Notes: generated from the sequence alone by a model not told the origin. A DNA stretch of 64,000 nucleotides from Vibrio rumoiensis (GCF_002218045.2 NZ_AP018685.1:1798001-1862000); one strand, 5' to 3'; counted from the first letter of the stretch, positions 1-9,225 are shown. A program made the numbers and translations.

Positions 1-36
1 TTTAGTACTACCACCCTCTTTGCTTTTATCTGTCAT
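1..36 (-). CDS. clpX: ClpX, N-terminal 12 codons only (cut by window edge)
   Basis: The reverse strand reads ATG at 36-34 followed by MTDKSKEGGSTK, the usual opening of ClpX, the AAA+ unfoldase that feeds substrates to ClpP. It lies directly downstream of clpP on the same strand, the standard clpP-clpX order. The zinc-binding and AAA+ domains are outside the window, so the call rests on the N-terminal peptide plus position. Confidence 0.85.
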   Translation of the reverse strand, partial: MTDKSKEGGSTK

Positions 37-210
37 TCGCTAACCTCTTAGCCTTTTAATTCTTTCATTCAGTCTACAACAATTTTGCTCACAATGCCTT
101 ATTGATAAACAGGTGGCACAAACTGCTAAGACAGAGACCCTCACTTCTTAACTACACAGACCGTACATATTGTCTCAGTCTTTCACTTAATCAAGTGAGG
201 ATGGGATATT

Positions 211-837
211 TTATGCTGGGCGCTTTTCTAATACGGCATCCACTAAGCCATAATCAACAGATTGTTGAGCAGACATAAAGTTATCACGATCCGTATCACG
301 CTCAATCACTTCTAATGGTTGGCCAGTATGTTCAGCCAATAAATTATTCAAGCGCTGTTTAATCGTTAGAATCTCTTGCGCATGAATTTGAATATCAGAA
401 GCCTGACCTTGGAAACCACCTAATGGTTGGTGGATCATCACGCGAGAGTTAGGCAAGCAGAAACGCTTCCCTTTTTCACCACCCGCAAGCAAAAACGCAC
501 CCATTGAGCATGCTTGCCCCATACATACTGTGCTTACGTTTGGTTTAATAAATTGCATGGTGTCATAGATCGACATCCCAGCAGTCACAGAACCACCAGG
601 AGAGTTGATGTATAAGAAGATATCTTTATCTGGGCTTTCAGACTCTAAGAATAATAATTGTGCGACCACTAGGTTTGCCATGTGATCTTCAACTTGTCCG
701 GTTAAAAAGATAATACGTTCTTTTAATAGGCGAGAATAAATATCGTAAGAACGCTCACCGCGAGAAGTTTGCTCTACCACCATTGGCACAAGCGCATCAA
801 CAATTGGAGACATTGTAGTATTTTCTTGGTAGCTCAT
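211..837 (-). CDS. clpP: ATP-dependent Clp protease proteolytic subunit ClpP
   Basis: Serine peptidase that forms the double heptameric chamber of ClpXP/ClpAP in the cytoplasm. From the chosen start (MSYQENTT) the protein is 208 residues, close to the E. coli length of 207. The catalytic triad is Ser111 (in GQACSMGA), His136 (MIHQPLGG) and Asp185 (RDTDRDNF), at the same positions as the E. coli precursor. An upstream in-frame ATG would add 11 residues, but AGGGAAA sits about 7 nt before the ATG at 837, so that start is preferred. It is followed by clpX on the same strand. Confidence 0.97.
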   Translation of the reverse strand: MSYQENTTMSPIVDALVPMVVEQTSRGERSYDIYSRLLKERIIFLTGQVEDHMANLVVAQLLFLESESPDKDIFLYINSPGGSVTAGMSIYDTMQFIKPNVSTVCMGQACSMGAFLLAGGEKGKRFCLPNSRVMIHQPLGGFQGQASDIQIHAQEILTIKQRLNNLLAEHTGQPLEVIERDTDRDNFMSAQQSVDYGLVDAVLEKRPA

Positions 838-953
838 TTTCGCTTTCCCTGTAGTAGATAGGTTTACCAATATGATGGATTACTAATAGATAATAAACAA
901 AAGTTAGTTAATCATAAACCTAGACGCTTACCAATACCATTTAGGTCGTCGTA

Positions 954-1016
954 AGCTAAAAAATAAAATGGCCCGTATGAACCTCTCCAAAATGTAGAGT
1001 GTCATATCGAGCCATT
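954..1016 (-). terminator. Intrinsic terminator downstream of tig
   Basis: A long imperfect stem is formed by AATGGC (967-972) with GCCATT (1011-1016), with TATGA/TCATA and CTCT/AGAG pairs further in. Read on the reverse strand it is followed by a U-rich run at 968-954. It lies between the tig stop and clpP, so it should partly separate the two transcripts. Confidence 0.65.
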
Positions 1017-1089
1017 GTTAGCAGAAGAGCCGAAACGCTGTCAACTCTTCTACTCAGCGAAACCTAACTTCACTTAATAAATTGAGTGA

Positions 1090-2394
1090 TTAAGCAGGTT
1101 GTTGCTGGTTCATTAACTCATTGAAGCTCACTTCTTTATCAGAAACTTTTGCTTTAGCAATGATTGCATCAATAGCTTGATCTTCAAGCGCTACGTTGCG
1201 GATGTTGTTCATCATCTGCTCGTTTTGCTCGTAGTATGCGATCACTTCTGATGGATCTTCGTAAGCGGTCGCCATTTCTTCGATAAGTGCTTTAACACGA
1301 TCTTCGTCAGCTTTTAGCTCTTCAGACTTGATCACTTCACCTAGAAGTAGGCCAACTTTTACGCGACGAGCAGCTTGCTCTTCAAATAGTTCACGTGGAA
1401 GTTGAGCTGCCGCTTCAGGGTTACCACCAAAGCGTTGTGCCGCTTGTTGGCGTAACACTTCGATTTCTTGATCGATAAGTGCAGAAGGTACGTCCATCTC
1501 GTTTTGCTCAACAAGACCATTGATCGCTTGCTCTTTAATACGGCCTTTAACCGCTTGCTTAAGCTCACGCTCCATGTTTTTACGTACTTCAGTTTTCAGT
1601 GCCTCAACGCCACCTTCGTTTACGCCAAACTTAGCAACAAACTCATCTGTTAGCTCAGGAAGCTCACGAGTTTCAACTTTGCTTAGTTTAATGTCGAATT
1701 TAGCCGCTTTACCTTTTAGGTTTTCAGCGTGGTAATCTTCAGGGAAGTTCACTTCAATAGAGAATTCTTCGCCCGCTTTCTTACCTAGGATTCCGTCTTC
1801 AAAACCAGGGATCATACGACCTTGGCCCATTTCTAGAGGGAATGCTTCTGCTTTACCGCCTTCGAATTCTTCACCGTCGATAAAGCCTACGAAATCAATA
1901 GTTGCACGGCTGTCTGCAGTCGCAGCTTCTGAAACTTCAACCCAAGTAGATTGTTGTTTACGAAGTGTTTCAAGCATTTCCGTTACGTCTTCATCTTTCA
2001 CTTCTACTGCTGGTTTTTCAACAGTGATGTTTTCAAGACCTTTCAATTCAACTTCTGGGTAAACTTCAAAAGTTGCGTTGAAAACAAGATCTTTGCCTTC
2101 TTCAGTTTCAACTGGAGCGAATGTTGGTGCGCCCGCTGGGTTGATTTTTTCTTTAACGATAGTTTCGATGAAATGACGCTGCATCACTTCACCCATCACG
2201 TCTTGACGTACTGCTTTGCCGTACATTTGTGCAACCATCTTCATCGGTACTTTACCTTTACGGAAACCATCGAAACGACGATTTTTCGCGATGTTGCGCA
2301 ATTCAGCTGTTACTGCATCTTCGATGTTAGCAGCAGGAACAGTAATAGTAAGACGGCGTTCTAGGCCTTCTAGAGTTTCAACAGTAGCTTGCAT
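1090..2394 (-). CDS. tig: Trigger factor, ribosome-associated chaperone and prolyl isomerase
   Basis: Binds nascent chains at the ribosomal exit tunnel. The 434-residue protein (E. coli 432) has the N-terminal ribosome-binding domain with the signature GFRKGKVP at about residues 43-50, a central FKBP-type isomerase domain (about 150-245, with DFVGFIDGEEFEGG) and a helical C-terminal chaperone domain. It starts with MQATVETLEGLERR, typical of the family. It precedes clpP on the same strand, as in other gammaproteobacteria. Confidence 0.98.
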   Translation of the reverse strand: MQATVETLEGLERRLTITVPAANIEDAVTAELRNIAKNRRFDGFRKGKVPMKMVAQMYGKAVRQDVMGEVMQRHFIETIVKEKINPAGAPTFAPVETEEGKDLVFNATFEVYPEVELKGLENITVEKPAVEVKDEDVTEMLETLRKQQSTWVEVSEAATADSRATIDFVGFIDGEEFEGGKAEAFPLEMGQGRMIPGFEDGILGKKAGEEFSIEVNFPEDYHAENLKGKAAKFDIKLSKVETRELPELTDEFVAKFGVNEGGVEALKTEVRKNMERELKQAVKGRIKEQAINGLVEQNEMDVPSALIDQEIEVLRQQAAQRFGGNPEAAAQLPRELFEEQAARRVKVGLLLGEVIKSEELKADEDRVKALIEEMATAYEDPSEVIAYYEQNEQMMNNIRNVALEDQAIDAIIAKAKVSDKEVSFNELMNQQQPA

Positions 2395-3023
2395 TATTTA
2401 TAAACCTCAAAACTGGCTCAGTAATTATGAGCGTATGAGCTAAACCGCACCTTTAGGATAAGTGTTAGCTTCATTCCTTGTGTTGTGTCCAAATTGAACA
2501 CATAAAAATTGTGAGCATCAACCAACGTTATGATGAAAAGTCCATCTTAGCGATGATTGAACTAATGAGTGAAACCTTCTTCATTTTTACTAAAGATCAA
2601 ATCAATAATGAAAACAAAGAAAAAGGCCTCTCCTATTAGTCTCAGGATAAATTTCAGACGCGCCATTCTAGCGGTATGAGTTGAGCCTGTCGAGTCAAGT
2701 CCTAAATTCTCACGTGCTGATTCTCTGCTTTTTGATTCATAACAGAGAATGATCACGTTTCAGAGATGGGGCCATACCAATTATTTTCAAGGGACTTTTC
2801 ACTTTTTTTCGCCCAAATAAGTTTTTACGGTTAAAGATTCGACATTTATCCTCTGTTTAGCACAAACTTCTGCTCTGTTGAATGGATTGTATTACCTATT
2901 GAACTAAACAGAGGCTAGTAAGCAGTAACGCGCTTTTACTTAGCCTTACACAAACCATAAGGATGTAAACTTTTGTGTCACTCACAACCCAAAAGTTCAA
3001 CATCCATTGATTAAAGCCACGGA
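2395..3023. other. Intergenic region between tig and gtsD, no convincing gene
   Basis: These 629 bases should hold the tig promoter and the end of the gts operon. Two inverted repeats are visible: ATTCTCTG (2720-2727) with CAGAGAAT (2743-2750), and a perfect 11-bp pair CCTCTGTTTAG (2850-2860) with CTAAACAGAGG (2904-2914) separated by 43 nt. Neither is followed by a T-run in either direction. A 34-codon reading frame starting MARLKFILRLIGEAFF on the reverse strand (about 2562-2666) has a hydrophobic segment but no clear ribosome binding site. Confidence 0.5.
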
Positions 3024-4130
3024 TTAAATACGCATCTCAGTTCTAACATCAAAAAACACCGCGCTGGATAAATCGAAATAAAGCGGCACCGTTTCCCCAA
3101 CTTTGGCATCAAACTCCGCCGATAAGCGGCAAGCCACATGGTCTTGATTGATTTCAACAATCGCGATGGTGTCTGGCCCCGTTGGCTCTAACACATCAAT
3201 TTTCATCGGGATTTCGGTAAAGGTACGTTCTTCTTCACTTGGTTGTTCAGTGATAAATTCAGGCCGTAAACCAATAATCACTGTTTCCCCATCAAATTTA
3301 CGTAACCGATCCGGTAGGTTGATTTTGTGCGCCTTACCATCGGCAGTCCAAATCTCACCTTGTGGCTTATCGTCATTATCTAAATCAACGCGTGCTTTGA
3401 TGAAATTCATGGAAGGCGATCCCATAAAGCCCGCCACAAACATATTATTCGGTTGGTTATAAATTTCTTTCGGCGTACCTAATTGTTGCAATTCGCCGTC
3501 TTTCATCACCGCGATGCGATCGGCGAGCGTCATCGCTTCAATTTGATCATGAGTTACATACACAATGGTGGTATTAAGTTGTTGATGCAGACGTTTAATT
3601 TGAGTGCGCATCTCAACCCGCAATTTCGCATCAAGATTCGACAAAGGTTCATCGAACAAGTACAACTTAGGTTGACGAGCCAACGCACGCCCCATTGCGA
3701 CACGTTGACGTTGCCCCCCCGACAGTTGCGCGGGTTTTCGGTCAAGTAGGTGATCGATTTGCAACATTTCCGCCACTCGATTCACTTCCGCATCAATTTT
3801 CACTTGCGGCATTTTGCGAATTTTAAGCCCAAACGCGATATTGCCGCGAACAGTCATATTTGGATAAAGCGCATAAGATTGAAACACCATGGCAATATCG
3901 CGATCTTTGGGCTCAACATTCGACACATCAACGCCATCAATAACAATCTCACCTGAGCTAATCGATTCTAGCCCTGCGATGGTGTTCATCAAAGTAGATT
4001 TACCGCAACCTGATGGCCCGACTAAGATAAGAAATTCGCCAGACTCAATTTGAATGTTAATCCCTTTCAAGGTTTCATTGTCAGCATTACGGTACGTTTT
4101 ACGAATTTGGTTTAATTCTAAAGCAGCCAT
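3024..4130 (-). CDS. gtsD: Sugar ABC transporter ATPase (MalK/UgpC family), glucose system
   Basis: ATP-hydrolysing subunit that powers the adjacent GtsBC permease. The 368-residue protein has Walker A GPSGCGKST (38-46), signature LSGGQRQR, Walker B LYLFDEPLSNLDAKLR and the switch histidine in VYVTHD, followed by a MalK-like OB-fold regulatory domain from about residue 240. Family members such as MalK, UgpC and GtsD are hard to separate by sequence; the glucose assignment comes from the neighbours. It is the last gene of the operon and is separated from gtsC by an ERIC element, which is odd for subunits needed in fixed ratio. Confidence 0.85.
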   Translation of the reverse strand: MAALELNQIRKTYRNADNETLKGINIQIESGEFLILVGPSGCGKSTLMNTIAGLESISSGEIVIDGVDVSNVEPKDRDIAMVFQSYALYPNMTVRGNIAFGLKIRKMPQVKIDAEVNRVAEMLQIDHLLDRKPAQLSGGQRQRVAMGRALARQPKLYLFDEPLSNLDAKLRVEMRTQIKRLHQQLNTTIVYVTHDQIEAMTLADRIAVMKDGELQQLGTPKEIYNQPNNMFVAGFMGSPSMNFIKARVDLDNDDKPQGEIWTADGKAHKINLPDRLRKFDGETVIIGLRPEFITEQPSEEERTFTEIPMKIDVLEPTGPDTIAIVEINQDHVACRLSAEFDAKVGETVPLYFDLSSAVFFDVRTEMRI

Positions 4131-4178
4131 TATTTATTTTCCTTTTAAGCCGATTCCATATTAATTTTTTATTGAATC

Positions 4179-4321
4179 GATACTCAAAGTAATTGAAGTT
4201 ACAGCGCGGCGACAAATGAATGCTCCCCATGAGCCCTATTTATAAAACTAAGGGCTCATCAAAGTGATTGGGGTGAATAAATGCCGTCAACAAAGCGGTA
4301 GCTTCAAGTACCAAGCGTATC
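4179..4321 (+). repeat. ERIC-type (intergenic repeat unit) palindromic element
   Basis: About 143 bp fills the gtsC-gtsD gap. It begins GATAC (4179-4183) and ends GTATC (4317-4321). It carries recognisable ERIC blocks: a left part with GTTACAGCGCGGCGACAA, the central CCCCATGAG and GATTGGGGTGA arms, and the right end AGCTTCAAGTA. The centre holds a perfect stem ATGAGCCCT (4229-4237) with AGGGCTCAT (4251-4259). The element stops exactly at the gtsC stop codon. The ERIC identity is from memory of the enterobacterial and vibrio consensus. Confidence 0.8.
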
Positions 4322-5234
4322 AACCTTTGACTGAACCTGCAGTTAGCCCTCTCACGAAATACTTCCCTGCCACGACATACACCAACAAGGTTGGCAATGC
4401 AGCAATAATGGCGGCAGCCATATCGACGTTATATTCTTTCACCCCAGTGCTGGTATTCACGAGATTATTCAATGCCACTGTAATCGGCTGAGTCTCAGAA
4501 CCTGAGTACACCACCCCAAATAAGAAATCATTCCAAATTGAAGTAAACTGCCAAATCACTGTCACCATGATGATTGGTGTGGAAAGCGGTAACATAATCT
4601 TAAAAAAGATAGTAAAAAAACCTGCTCCATCTAACTTGGCCGCTTTCACTAATTCATCCGGCACACCAACATAGAAGTTACGGAAAAACAGCGTGGTAAA
4701 GGCCAAGCCATAAATAACATGTACAAAAATCAAGCCAGTCGTGGTATTCGCAAGACCGAAATACCCCAATGTCGCAGCCATAGGTAAGAGCACCACTTGG
4801 AATGGAATAAAGCAGCCAAATAGCAACAAACTGAAAAGAAGATTCGACCCTCTAAATTGCCATTTACTGATCACATAGCCATTAAATGCGCCCATTAAGG
4901 TTGAGATCGCCACAGCCGGAATCACCATTTGAAATGAATTCCAAAAGTAGCCTTTAATCCCTTCACACTTCACCCCAGTACAAGAGGTTGACCATGCTTT
5001 ATGCCAAGCATCTAACACCCATTCCGTTGGCAAAGACATCAAGTTGCCGGTGCGAATATCGCCCAAGCTTTTAAATGATGTGATCACCATGACAAATAAA
5101 GGCATGAGGTACATTACACAGAAAAAAATCAGCAGTGTATAAATCGCAATACGCCCGACTCGCTTAGAATTAAAGTAATGCGACTGATTACCTTGAAGTT
5201 TAAGATTTTGAGATTTTTGGTTTTGCGCCATCAT
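4320..5234 (-). CDS. gtsC: Sugar ABC transporter permease, MalG type
   Basis: Inner-membrane permease subunit of the glucose importer. The 304-residue protein has about six membrane segments starting near residue 31 (IAIYTLLIFFCVMYLMPLF) and the EAA-type loop for ATPase contact (ELVKAAKLDGAGFFTIFFK). It ends SVKG, typical of MalG-type proteins. Its ATG overlaps the gtsB stop as ATGA, implying translational coupling; a second ATG follows immediately, so the start may be one codon later. An extended periplasmic insert with two cysteines (TSCTGVKCEG) is present. Confidence 0.88.
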   Translation of the reverse strand: MMAQNQKSQNLKLQGNQSHYFNSKRVGRIAIYTLLIFFCVMYLMPLFVMVITSFKSLGDIRTGNLMSLPTEWVLDAWHKAWSTSCTGVKCEGIKGYFWNSFQMVIPAVAISTLMGAFNGYVISKWQFRGSNLLFSLLLFGCFIPFQVVLLPMAATLGYFGLANTTTGLIFVHVIYGLAFTTLFFRNFYVGVPDELVKAAKLDGAGFFTIFFKIMLPLSTPIIMVTVIWQFTSIWNDFLFGVVYSGSETQPITVALNNLVNTSTGVKEYNVDMAAAIIAALPTLLVYVVAGKYFVRGLTAGSVKG

Positions 5235-6205
5235 GACTTTTTCTCCCTTAATTCTGAGTAAAGGTACGGCACCAGAATGGCAAGGATCCCTGCAAGCATC
5301 ATCATTGCACTGGCTGAACCAAGCGCGGTTTCGCCACGAGTAAAGGAATAGGCGTACATAAAGAGAGCCGGTAAGTCTGAGGCGTAACCTGGGCCACCCG
5401 CAGTCAATGCCGTGACTAAGTCGAAGCTTTTAATGGCGATGTGAGAAGTAATGATCACTGCACTAAAAAACACAGGGCGTAAACAAGGCAACACGATACT
5501 CCAATAAATACGAGGTAAACTCGCACCGTCTATTTGCGCCGCTTTTATGATGGAAGAATCTATCCCACGCAGCCCGGCTAAGAACATTGCCATCACAAAG
5601 CCTGAAGACTGCCAAACCGCCGCAATAACTAAGGTGTAGACCACCATATTAGAGTCAACAATCCAATCGAATTTAAAATTGGTGAAGCCCCAGTCATGCA
5701 CCATTTTCTCAATGCCAAGACCCGGATTTAAAATCCACTTCCAGGCGGTTCCTGTCACAATAAATGACAACGCCATCGGATAAAGGTAAATGCTGCGGAT
5801 CACGCCTTCATTACGAATGTTTTGATCCAAAAGAATCGCGAGCCCTACCCCGAGTACAATAACGATGGCAAGGAATAACAAACCAAAGATACCCAAGTTA
5901 GAAATAGACGTTATCCAGCGGTCGTTTTCCATTAACTTGGCATATTGACCAAATCCGGTGAAATTAAAACTCGGTAAAAAGCGAGAATTAGTGAGCGATA
6001 ACGCTCCCGTCCAAATAATGTAGCCATAAATACACACCACCGTAATCACTAACGTTGGTGCCAATACAATTTTAGGTAATAAATGCTGTAGTCTATCGAC
6101 CAATTTAGGTTTTGGGGCGGCGCGCCGAGCTGGCATGGCGGCGCCTAGTTTAACTGAGCCCTTTTCAAGAGGCTGATGTTTAGTGGAATCGAAAGCGTTG
6201 TCCAT
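5231..6205 (-). CDS. gtsB: Sugar ABC transporter permease, MalF type
   Basis: Partner permease of GtsC. The 324-residue protein has a cytoplasmic N-terminus rich in Ala, Arg and Lys, a first membrane span near residues 48-70, five further spans and an EAA loop (SSIIKAAQIDGASLPRIYW) near residue 230. AAGGAT lies a few bases before the ATG. It overlaps gtsC by 4 nt and follows gtsA after 123 nt that contain a stem-loop. Closest remembered relatives are the Pseudomonas GtsB/GltF-type glucose permeases. Confidence 0.88.
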   Translation of the reverse strand: MDNAFDSTKHQPLEKGSVKLGAAMPARRAAPKPKLVDRLQHLLPKIVLAPTLVITVVCIYGYIIWTGALSLTNSRFLPSFNFTGFGQYAKLMENDRWITSISNLGIFGLLFLAIVIVLGVGLAILLDQNIRNEGVIRSIYLYPMALSFIVTGTAWKWILNPGLGIEKMVHDWGFTNFKFDWIVDSNMVVYTLVIAAVWQSSGFVMAMFLAGLRGIDSSIIKAAQIDGASLPRIYWSIVLPCLRPVFFSAVIITSHIAIKSFDLVTALTAGGPGYASDLPALFMYAYSFTRGETALGSASAMMMLAGILAILVPYLYSELREKKS

Positions 6206-6275
6206 AACCGATCCTTTTTTTACAACGATGCCTAAATATTCAAACTATTACTGAATTTTAGGTGTGAATAACTGA

Positions 6276-6299
6276 GGCTACGTGAATACACACGCAGCC
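6276..6299 (-). other. Intercistronic stem-loop after gtsA
   Basis: GGCTACGTG (6276-6284) pairs with CACGCAGCC (6291-6299) over 9 bp with one wobble and a 6-nt loop. No T-run follows on the reverse strand. Such hairpins behind binding-protein genes often protect the upstream message and so raise binding protein over permease levels; that role is inferred here. Confidence 0.5.
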
Positions 6300-6328
6300 C
6301 AAGCTCATAAGGTTTAAATTAAGAAAGG

Positions 6329-7585
6329 TTATTCGGCAGCTTTAACTGCTTTAGCCAGTTTCTGAGCGGCCTCTTTTGGATCCGCATCTTTATCGTTAAA
6401 GAAGTTAGTGATCACATCATACATCGCACCTTGCACATAGCTGGTTGTCGACATGCCGTGTGCCATACTTGGTACTAAACCACCGGTTTTAGAGGTTGCT
6501 TTAAAGGCTGTCATTGAATCTAAAGCACACTTATCAAACTTCGACATATCCATATCCAAACGTACAGGAATCGAACCTTTATTTAGGTTAAACACCTCTT
6601 GGAAAGGTTTAGACAAAATGGTTTTTGCCAAGTCTTGTTGCGCTTTTTGATTCTCTTTATTTTTAATTTGGAAGAAAGCAAAACTATCGATATTAAAAGT
6701 AAATGAGTCCGCTGTTCCCGGAGTTGGTGAACAAGTGTAGTCGGTACCTGGCTGTTTATTAGCAGCACTAAACTCGCCTTTTGCCCAGTCACCCATGACT
6801 TGCATCGCCGCTTTACCGTTAATCACCATCGACGTTGCGACGTTCCAATCACGGCCAGGTGCATTGCTATCAATATAGTCATGGACTTTTTTGAAGGTTG
6901 TAAACGCTTCTACCATCTTGTCGCCAGATAATACGTCTTGGTCAAGATCCACAAAGGCTTTGGTGTAATCCGCATTACCTAATATTTCCAGAGCAATCGC
7001 TTCAAATAGCGTCGCATCTTGCCAAGGCTGACCACCGTGAGCTAAAGGAATAATACCGTCGGCTTTTAATTTATCCCCGACCTTGAAAAAATCATCCCAC
7101 GACGTCGGAACTTTCAAACCTTCTTTATCAAAAATCGCTTTGTTGGCCCACAACCAGTTTACTCGGTGCACATTGACCGGCACAGCAACATAATGGCCTT
7201 TATATTTCGCGGTATCGGCAACAACTTTAGGTAAGATACCGTCCCAATTTCCTTCTTTCGCTACCGTATCTAGATTGGTTAAAAATCCTAACTCGGCCCA
7301 TTCTTGAATATTGTGACCTTTAATCTGTGCCGCTGCTGGAGGGTTTCCTGAAACCGCACGCGTTTTTAGAACAGTCATGGCACTTTCACCACCACCACCG
7401 GCAACCGCAAAGTCTTTCCACGTATGGCCTTCTTTTTCCATCATGTCTTTTAATACAGCAACCGACTTAGCCTCACCACCTGAAGTCCACCAGTGAAGAA
7501 CCTCAACTTCCCCTGCATGAGAAAGTTGTGAAGCAGAAAGCAAAGCAAGGGTAAGAAGACTTTTTTTCATTGTATTCATCGTCAT
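6329..7585 (-). CDS. gtsA: Periplasmic glucose-binding protein of ABC transporter
   Basis: Captures sugar in the periplasm and delivers it to GtsBC. The 418-residue protein has a signal peptide (MKKSLLTLALLSASQLSHA, cleaved before GEVEVLHWW) and the extracellular solute-binding family 1 fold. The sequence around LHWWTSGGEAKSVAVLK and GGGGESAMTVLKTRA matches Pseudomonas glucose-binding proteins as I remember them. Two cysteines (YTCSPTPG and FDKCALDS) could form a disulfide. Three in-frame ATGs lie close together at the start (MTMNTMKK), so the true start may be 2 or 5 codons later. First gene of gtsABCD. Confidence 0.9.
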   Translation of the reverse strand: MTMNTMKKSLLTLALLSASQLSHAGEVEVLHWWTSGGEAKSVAVLKDMMEKEGHTWKDFAVAGGGGESAMTVLKTRAVSGNPPAAAQIKGHNIQEWAELGFLTNLDTVAKEGNWDGILPKVVADTAKYKGHYVAVPVNVHRVNWLWANKAIFDKEGLKVPTSWDDFFKVGDKLKADGIIPLAHGGQPWQDATLFEAIALEILGNADYTKAFVDLDQDVLSGDKMVEAFTTFKKVHDYIDSNAPGRDWNVATSMVINGKAAMQVMGDWAKGEFSAANKQPGTDYTCSPTPGTADSFTFNIDSFAFFQIKNKENQKAQQDLAKTILSKPFQEVFNLNKGSIPVRLDMDMSKFDKCALDSMTAFKATSKTGGLVPSMAHGMSTTSYVQGAMYDVITNFFNDKDADPKEAAQKLAKAVKAAE

Positions 7586-7702
7586 CGTCCATGTTTAATT
7601 ATGAGTTATTGGATTAAAGCCAAACGACACCGGTCATCCGACGGCGTGTTTTTGACTTGATTTGACTATATGCAAAGTTTGGCAAGAAGATTGCCACGAA
7701 AG

Positions 7703-7731
7703 GTAACACCAATGTAACAATTGTGTTACAT
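7703..7731. promoter_or_regulatory. Candidate GltR operator: three GTWACA half-sites at 11-bp steps
   Basis: GTAACA occurs at 7703 and 7714 and GTTACA at 7725, each exactly 11 bp apart, the spacing used by OmpR-type response regulators. The last two also form a perfect inverted repeat ATGTAAC-N6-GTTACAT (7712-7731). A plausible -10 for gtsA on the reverse strand is TATAGT at 7670-7665 with no good -35, so the sites would lie roughly 45-75 bp upstream of the start of transcription, fitting an activator. The link to GltR is inferred from position. Confidence 0.55.
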
Positions 7732-7762
7732 GTGAGTTTTATCACTATGATTAACCATAAAC

Positions 7763-9208
7763 TTACTGGGGAAGTTGTGTATTAAACGGCAAAATCACTT
7801 GAACATGCAGCCCAGCATGTGGCGCATTACTGATGTGAATTGTTCCGCCATGAGCATGTAAAATATTGCGACAAATACCCAGTCCTAAACCATGGCCATC
7901 TTGATCTTTCGCTAAACGGACATAAGGATCAAATACCGACTCTAACTGCGCTTCAGGAATTCCGGGGCCTTGGTCAATAAAATTCAGCTCGACATAATCT
8001 TCAAATTGCCGGCAAGTAATCGTGAGGCTTCCACCATACTTGACTCCGTTATCCACCAAGTTCGTCATGACCCGTTTTAACGCTAGTGGCTTACCCAATA
8101 CAGGAGCAATCGTCGTTTTGGGTAGTGTCACGTTAATTTGTTGAGTGTTATGCGTTTCTGCGGCGGCAAGTAATAACTCGTTTAAATAAACCAAGCTGGA
8201 ATTTTCGTGTAATTCGGTGTCATGCACACACTGCAACGCGCCTTTCACCATCATTTCAAGTTCATCCAAATCCTGATTAAACTTGGCGCGCTTTACGTCA
8301 TTTTCCAGCAGTTCAGTCCGTAGACGAAGGCGAGTGATCGGGGTTTTTAAATCATGTGAAATAGAAGAAAACAGCTGCTCTCTATCCATCACATAATGGC
8401 GAATACGTTGCTGCATGCGGTTAAAGGCTAAAGTTGCGGTCACGACTTCGTTCGCCCCTTCCTCGGGCAAAGGCGACTGCTCACCATCAATGCTCATTTG
8501 GTTCGCCGCTTTAGCAAGGTTACGTAATGGCCGAACCTGTCGCCGGATCATAAAGTAGGTAAAGAACAACAACAGCGCAGTAGAAAGAAACAAATACAGC
8601 CATTGCGATGGCGGCAAAATCGTATCTTCTAACGTGTTATAAGGTGGGGGTAATAATGCCGCAATATAGATCCACTCATCCGATTCCAACTCTATCTGCA
8701 CGACCATTATCGGTGGGTCCAGCGGCTCTAACGTTAACGTATAATGGGCCCACGATTTCGGCAAATCGCTTAAATAAATATCATTCTTTAGGATTTTAAG
8801 ATCTTCGGGCTCTGAAAACTCGACATGGATTGAACGCACATTATTCAGTTTTTCGCCAAGCGCTTGAGCCATTGACTGTATCGCCACTTGTTTTAAGCGG
8901 GTATCTGGAATGGGTTGAATATCCAAATATTCATGGTTAAACGAAACAAAAAATCGCGTCCCGCCCATCTTGCGCAGTTGCTCCATGATCACATGGCGGT
9001 AATTCACTGGTAGCGCTTGAAAATAAGACACGGTAGAAGCAAACAATGAGGCCATACTCACCGTGGTGGTTTTAATTCCTGCTTCTTCTTGTTGGCGCGA
9101 ATTGGTATACCAAATCATCGTGGAAATACCCTGTGCTATCACCACAGTCAACAACGTCAGCAATAAAGTGCGAACCACTAAGGATTGAGATTTCCAGAAA
9201 TAACGCAT
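7763..9208 (-). CDS. gltS: Sensor histidine kinase of the glucose-transport two-component system
   Basis: Inner-membrane sensor of 481 residues: a membrane span at about 11-33, a periplasmic domain at about 35-200, a second span at about 203-221, a HAMP segment (RRQVRPLRNLAKAANQM), then a dimerisation domain with phospho-accepting His285 in SSISHDLKTP and a catalytic domain with N-box LVDNGVKYGG and glycine box DQGPGIP. It starts 17 nt after gltR and precedes gtsA on the same strand, the pairing seen for Pseudomonas glucose uptake. The stimulus is inferred, not visible. Confidence 0.82.
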   Translation of the reverse strand: MRYFWKSQSLVVRTLLLTLLTVVIAQGISTMIWYTNSRQQEEAGIKTTTVSMASLFASTVSYFQALPVNYRHVIMEQLRKMGGTRFFVSFNHEYLDIQPIPDTRLKQVAIQSMAQALGEKLNNVRSIHVEFSEPEDLKILKNDIYLSDLPKSWAHYTLTLEPLDPPIMVVQIELESDEWIYIAALLPPPYNTLEDTILPPSQWLYLFLSTALLLFFTYFMIRRQVRPLRNLAKAANQMSIDGEQSPLPEEGANEVVTATLAFNRMQQRIRHYVMDREQLFSSISHDLKTPITRLRLRTELLENDVKRAKFNQDLDELEMMVKGALQCVHDTELHENSSLVYLNELLLAAAETHNTQQINVTLPKTTIAPVLGKPLALKRVMTNLVDNGVKYGGSLTITCRQFEDYVELNFIDQGPGIPEAQLESVFDPYVRLAKDQDGHGLGLGICRNILHAHGGTIHISNAPHAGLHVQVILPFNTQLPQ

Positions 9209-9225
9209 CTGATTAATACATTTCC

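Noticed and set aside
2562..2756. Reverse-strand 64-codon frame between tig and gtsD, with a hydrophobic segment
   Set aside because: No clear ribosome binding site and no recognisable family; it overlaps hairpins and its start is uncertain. Mentioned in the intergenic entry only.
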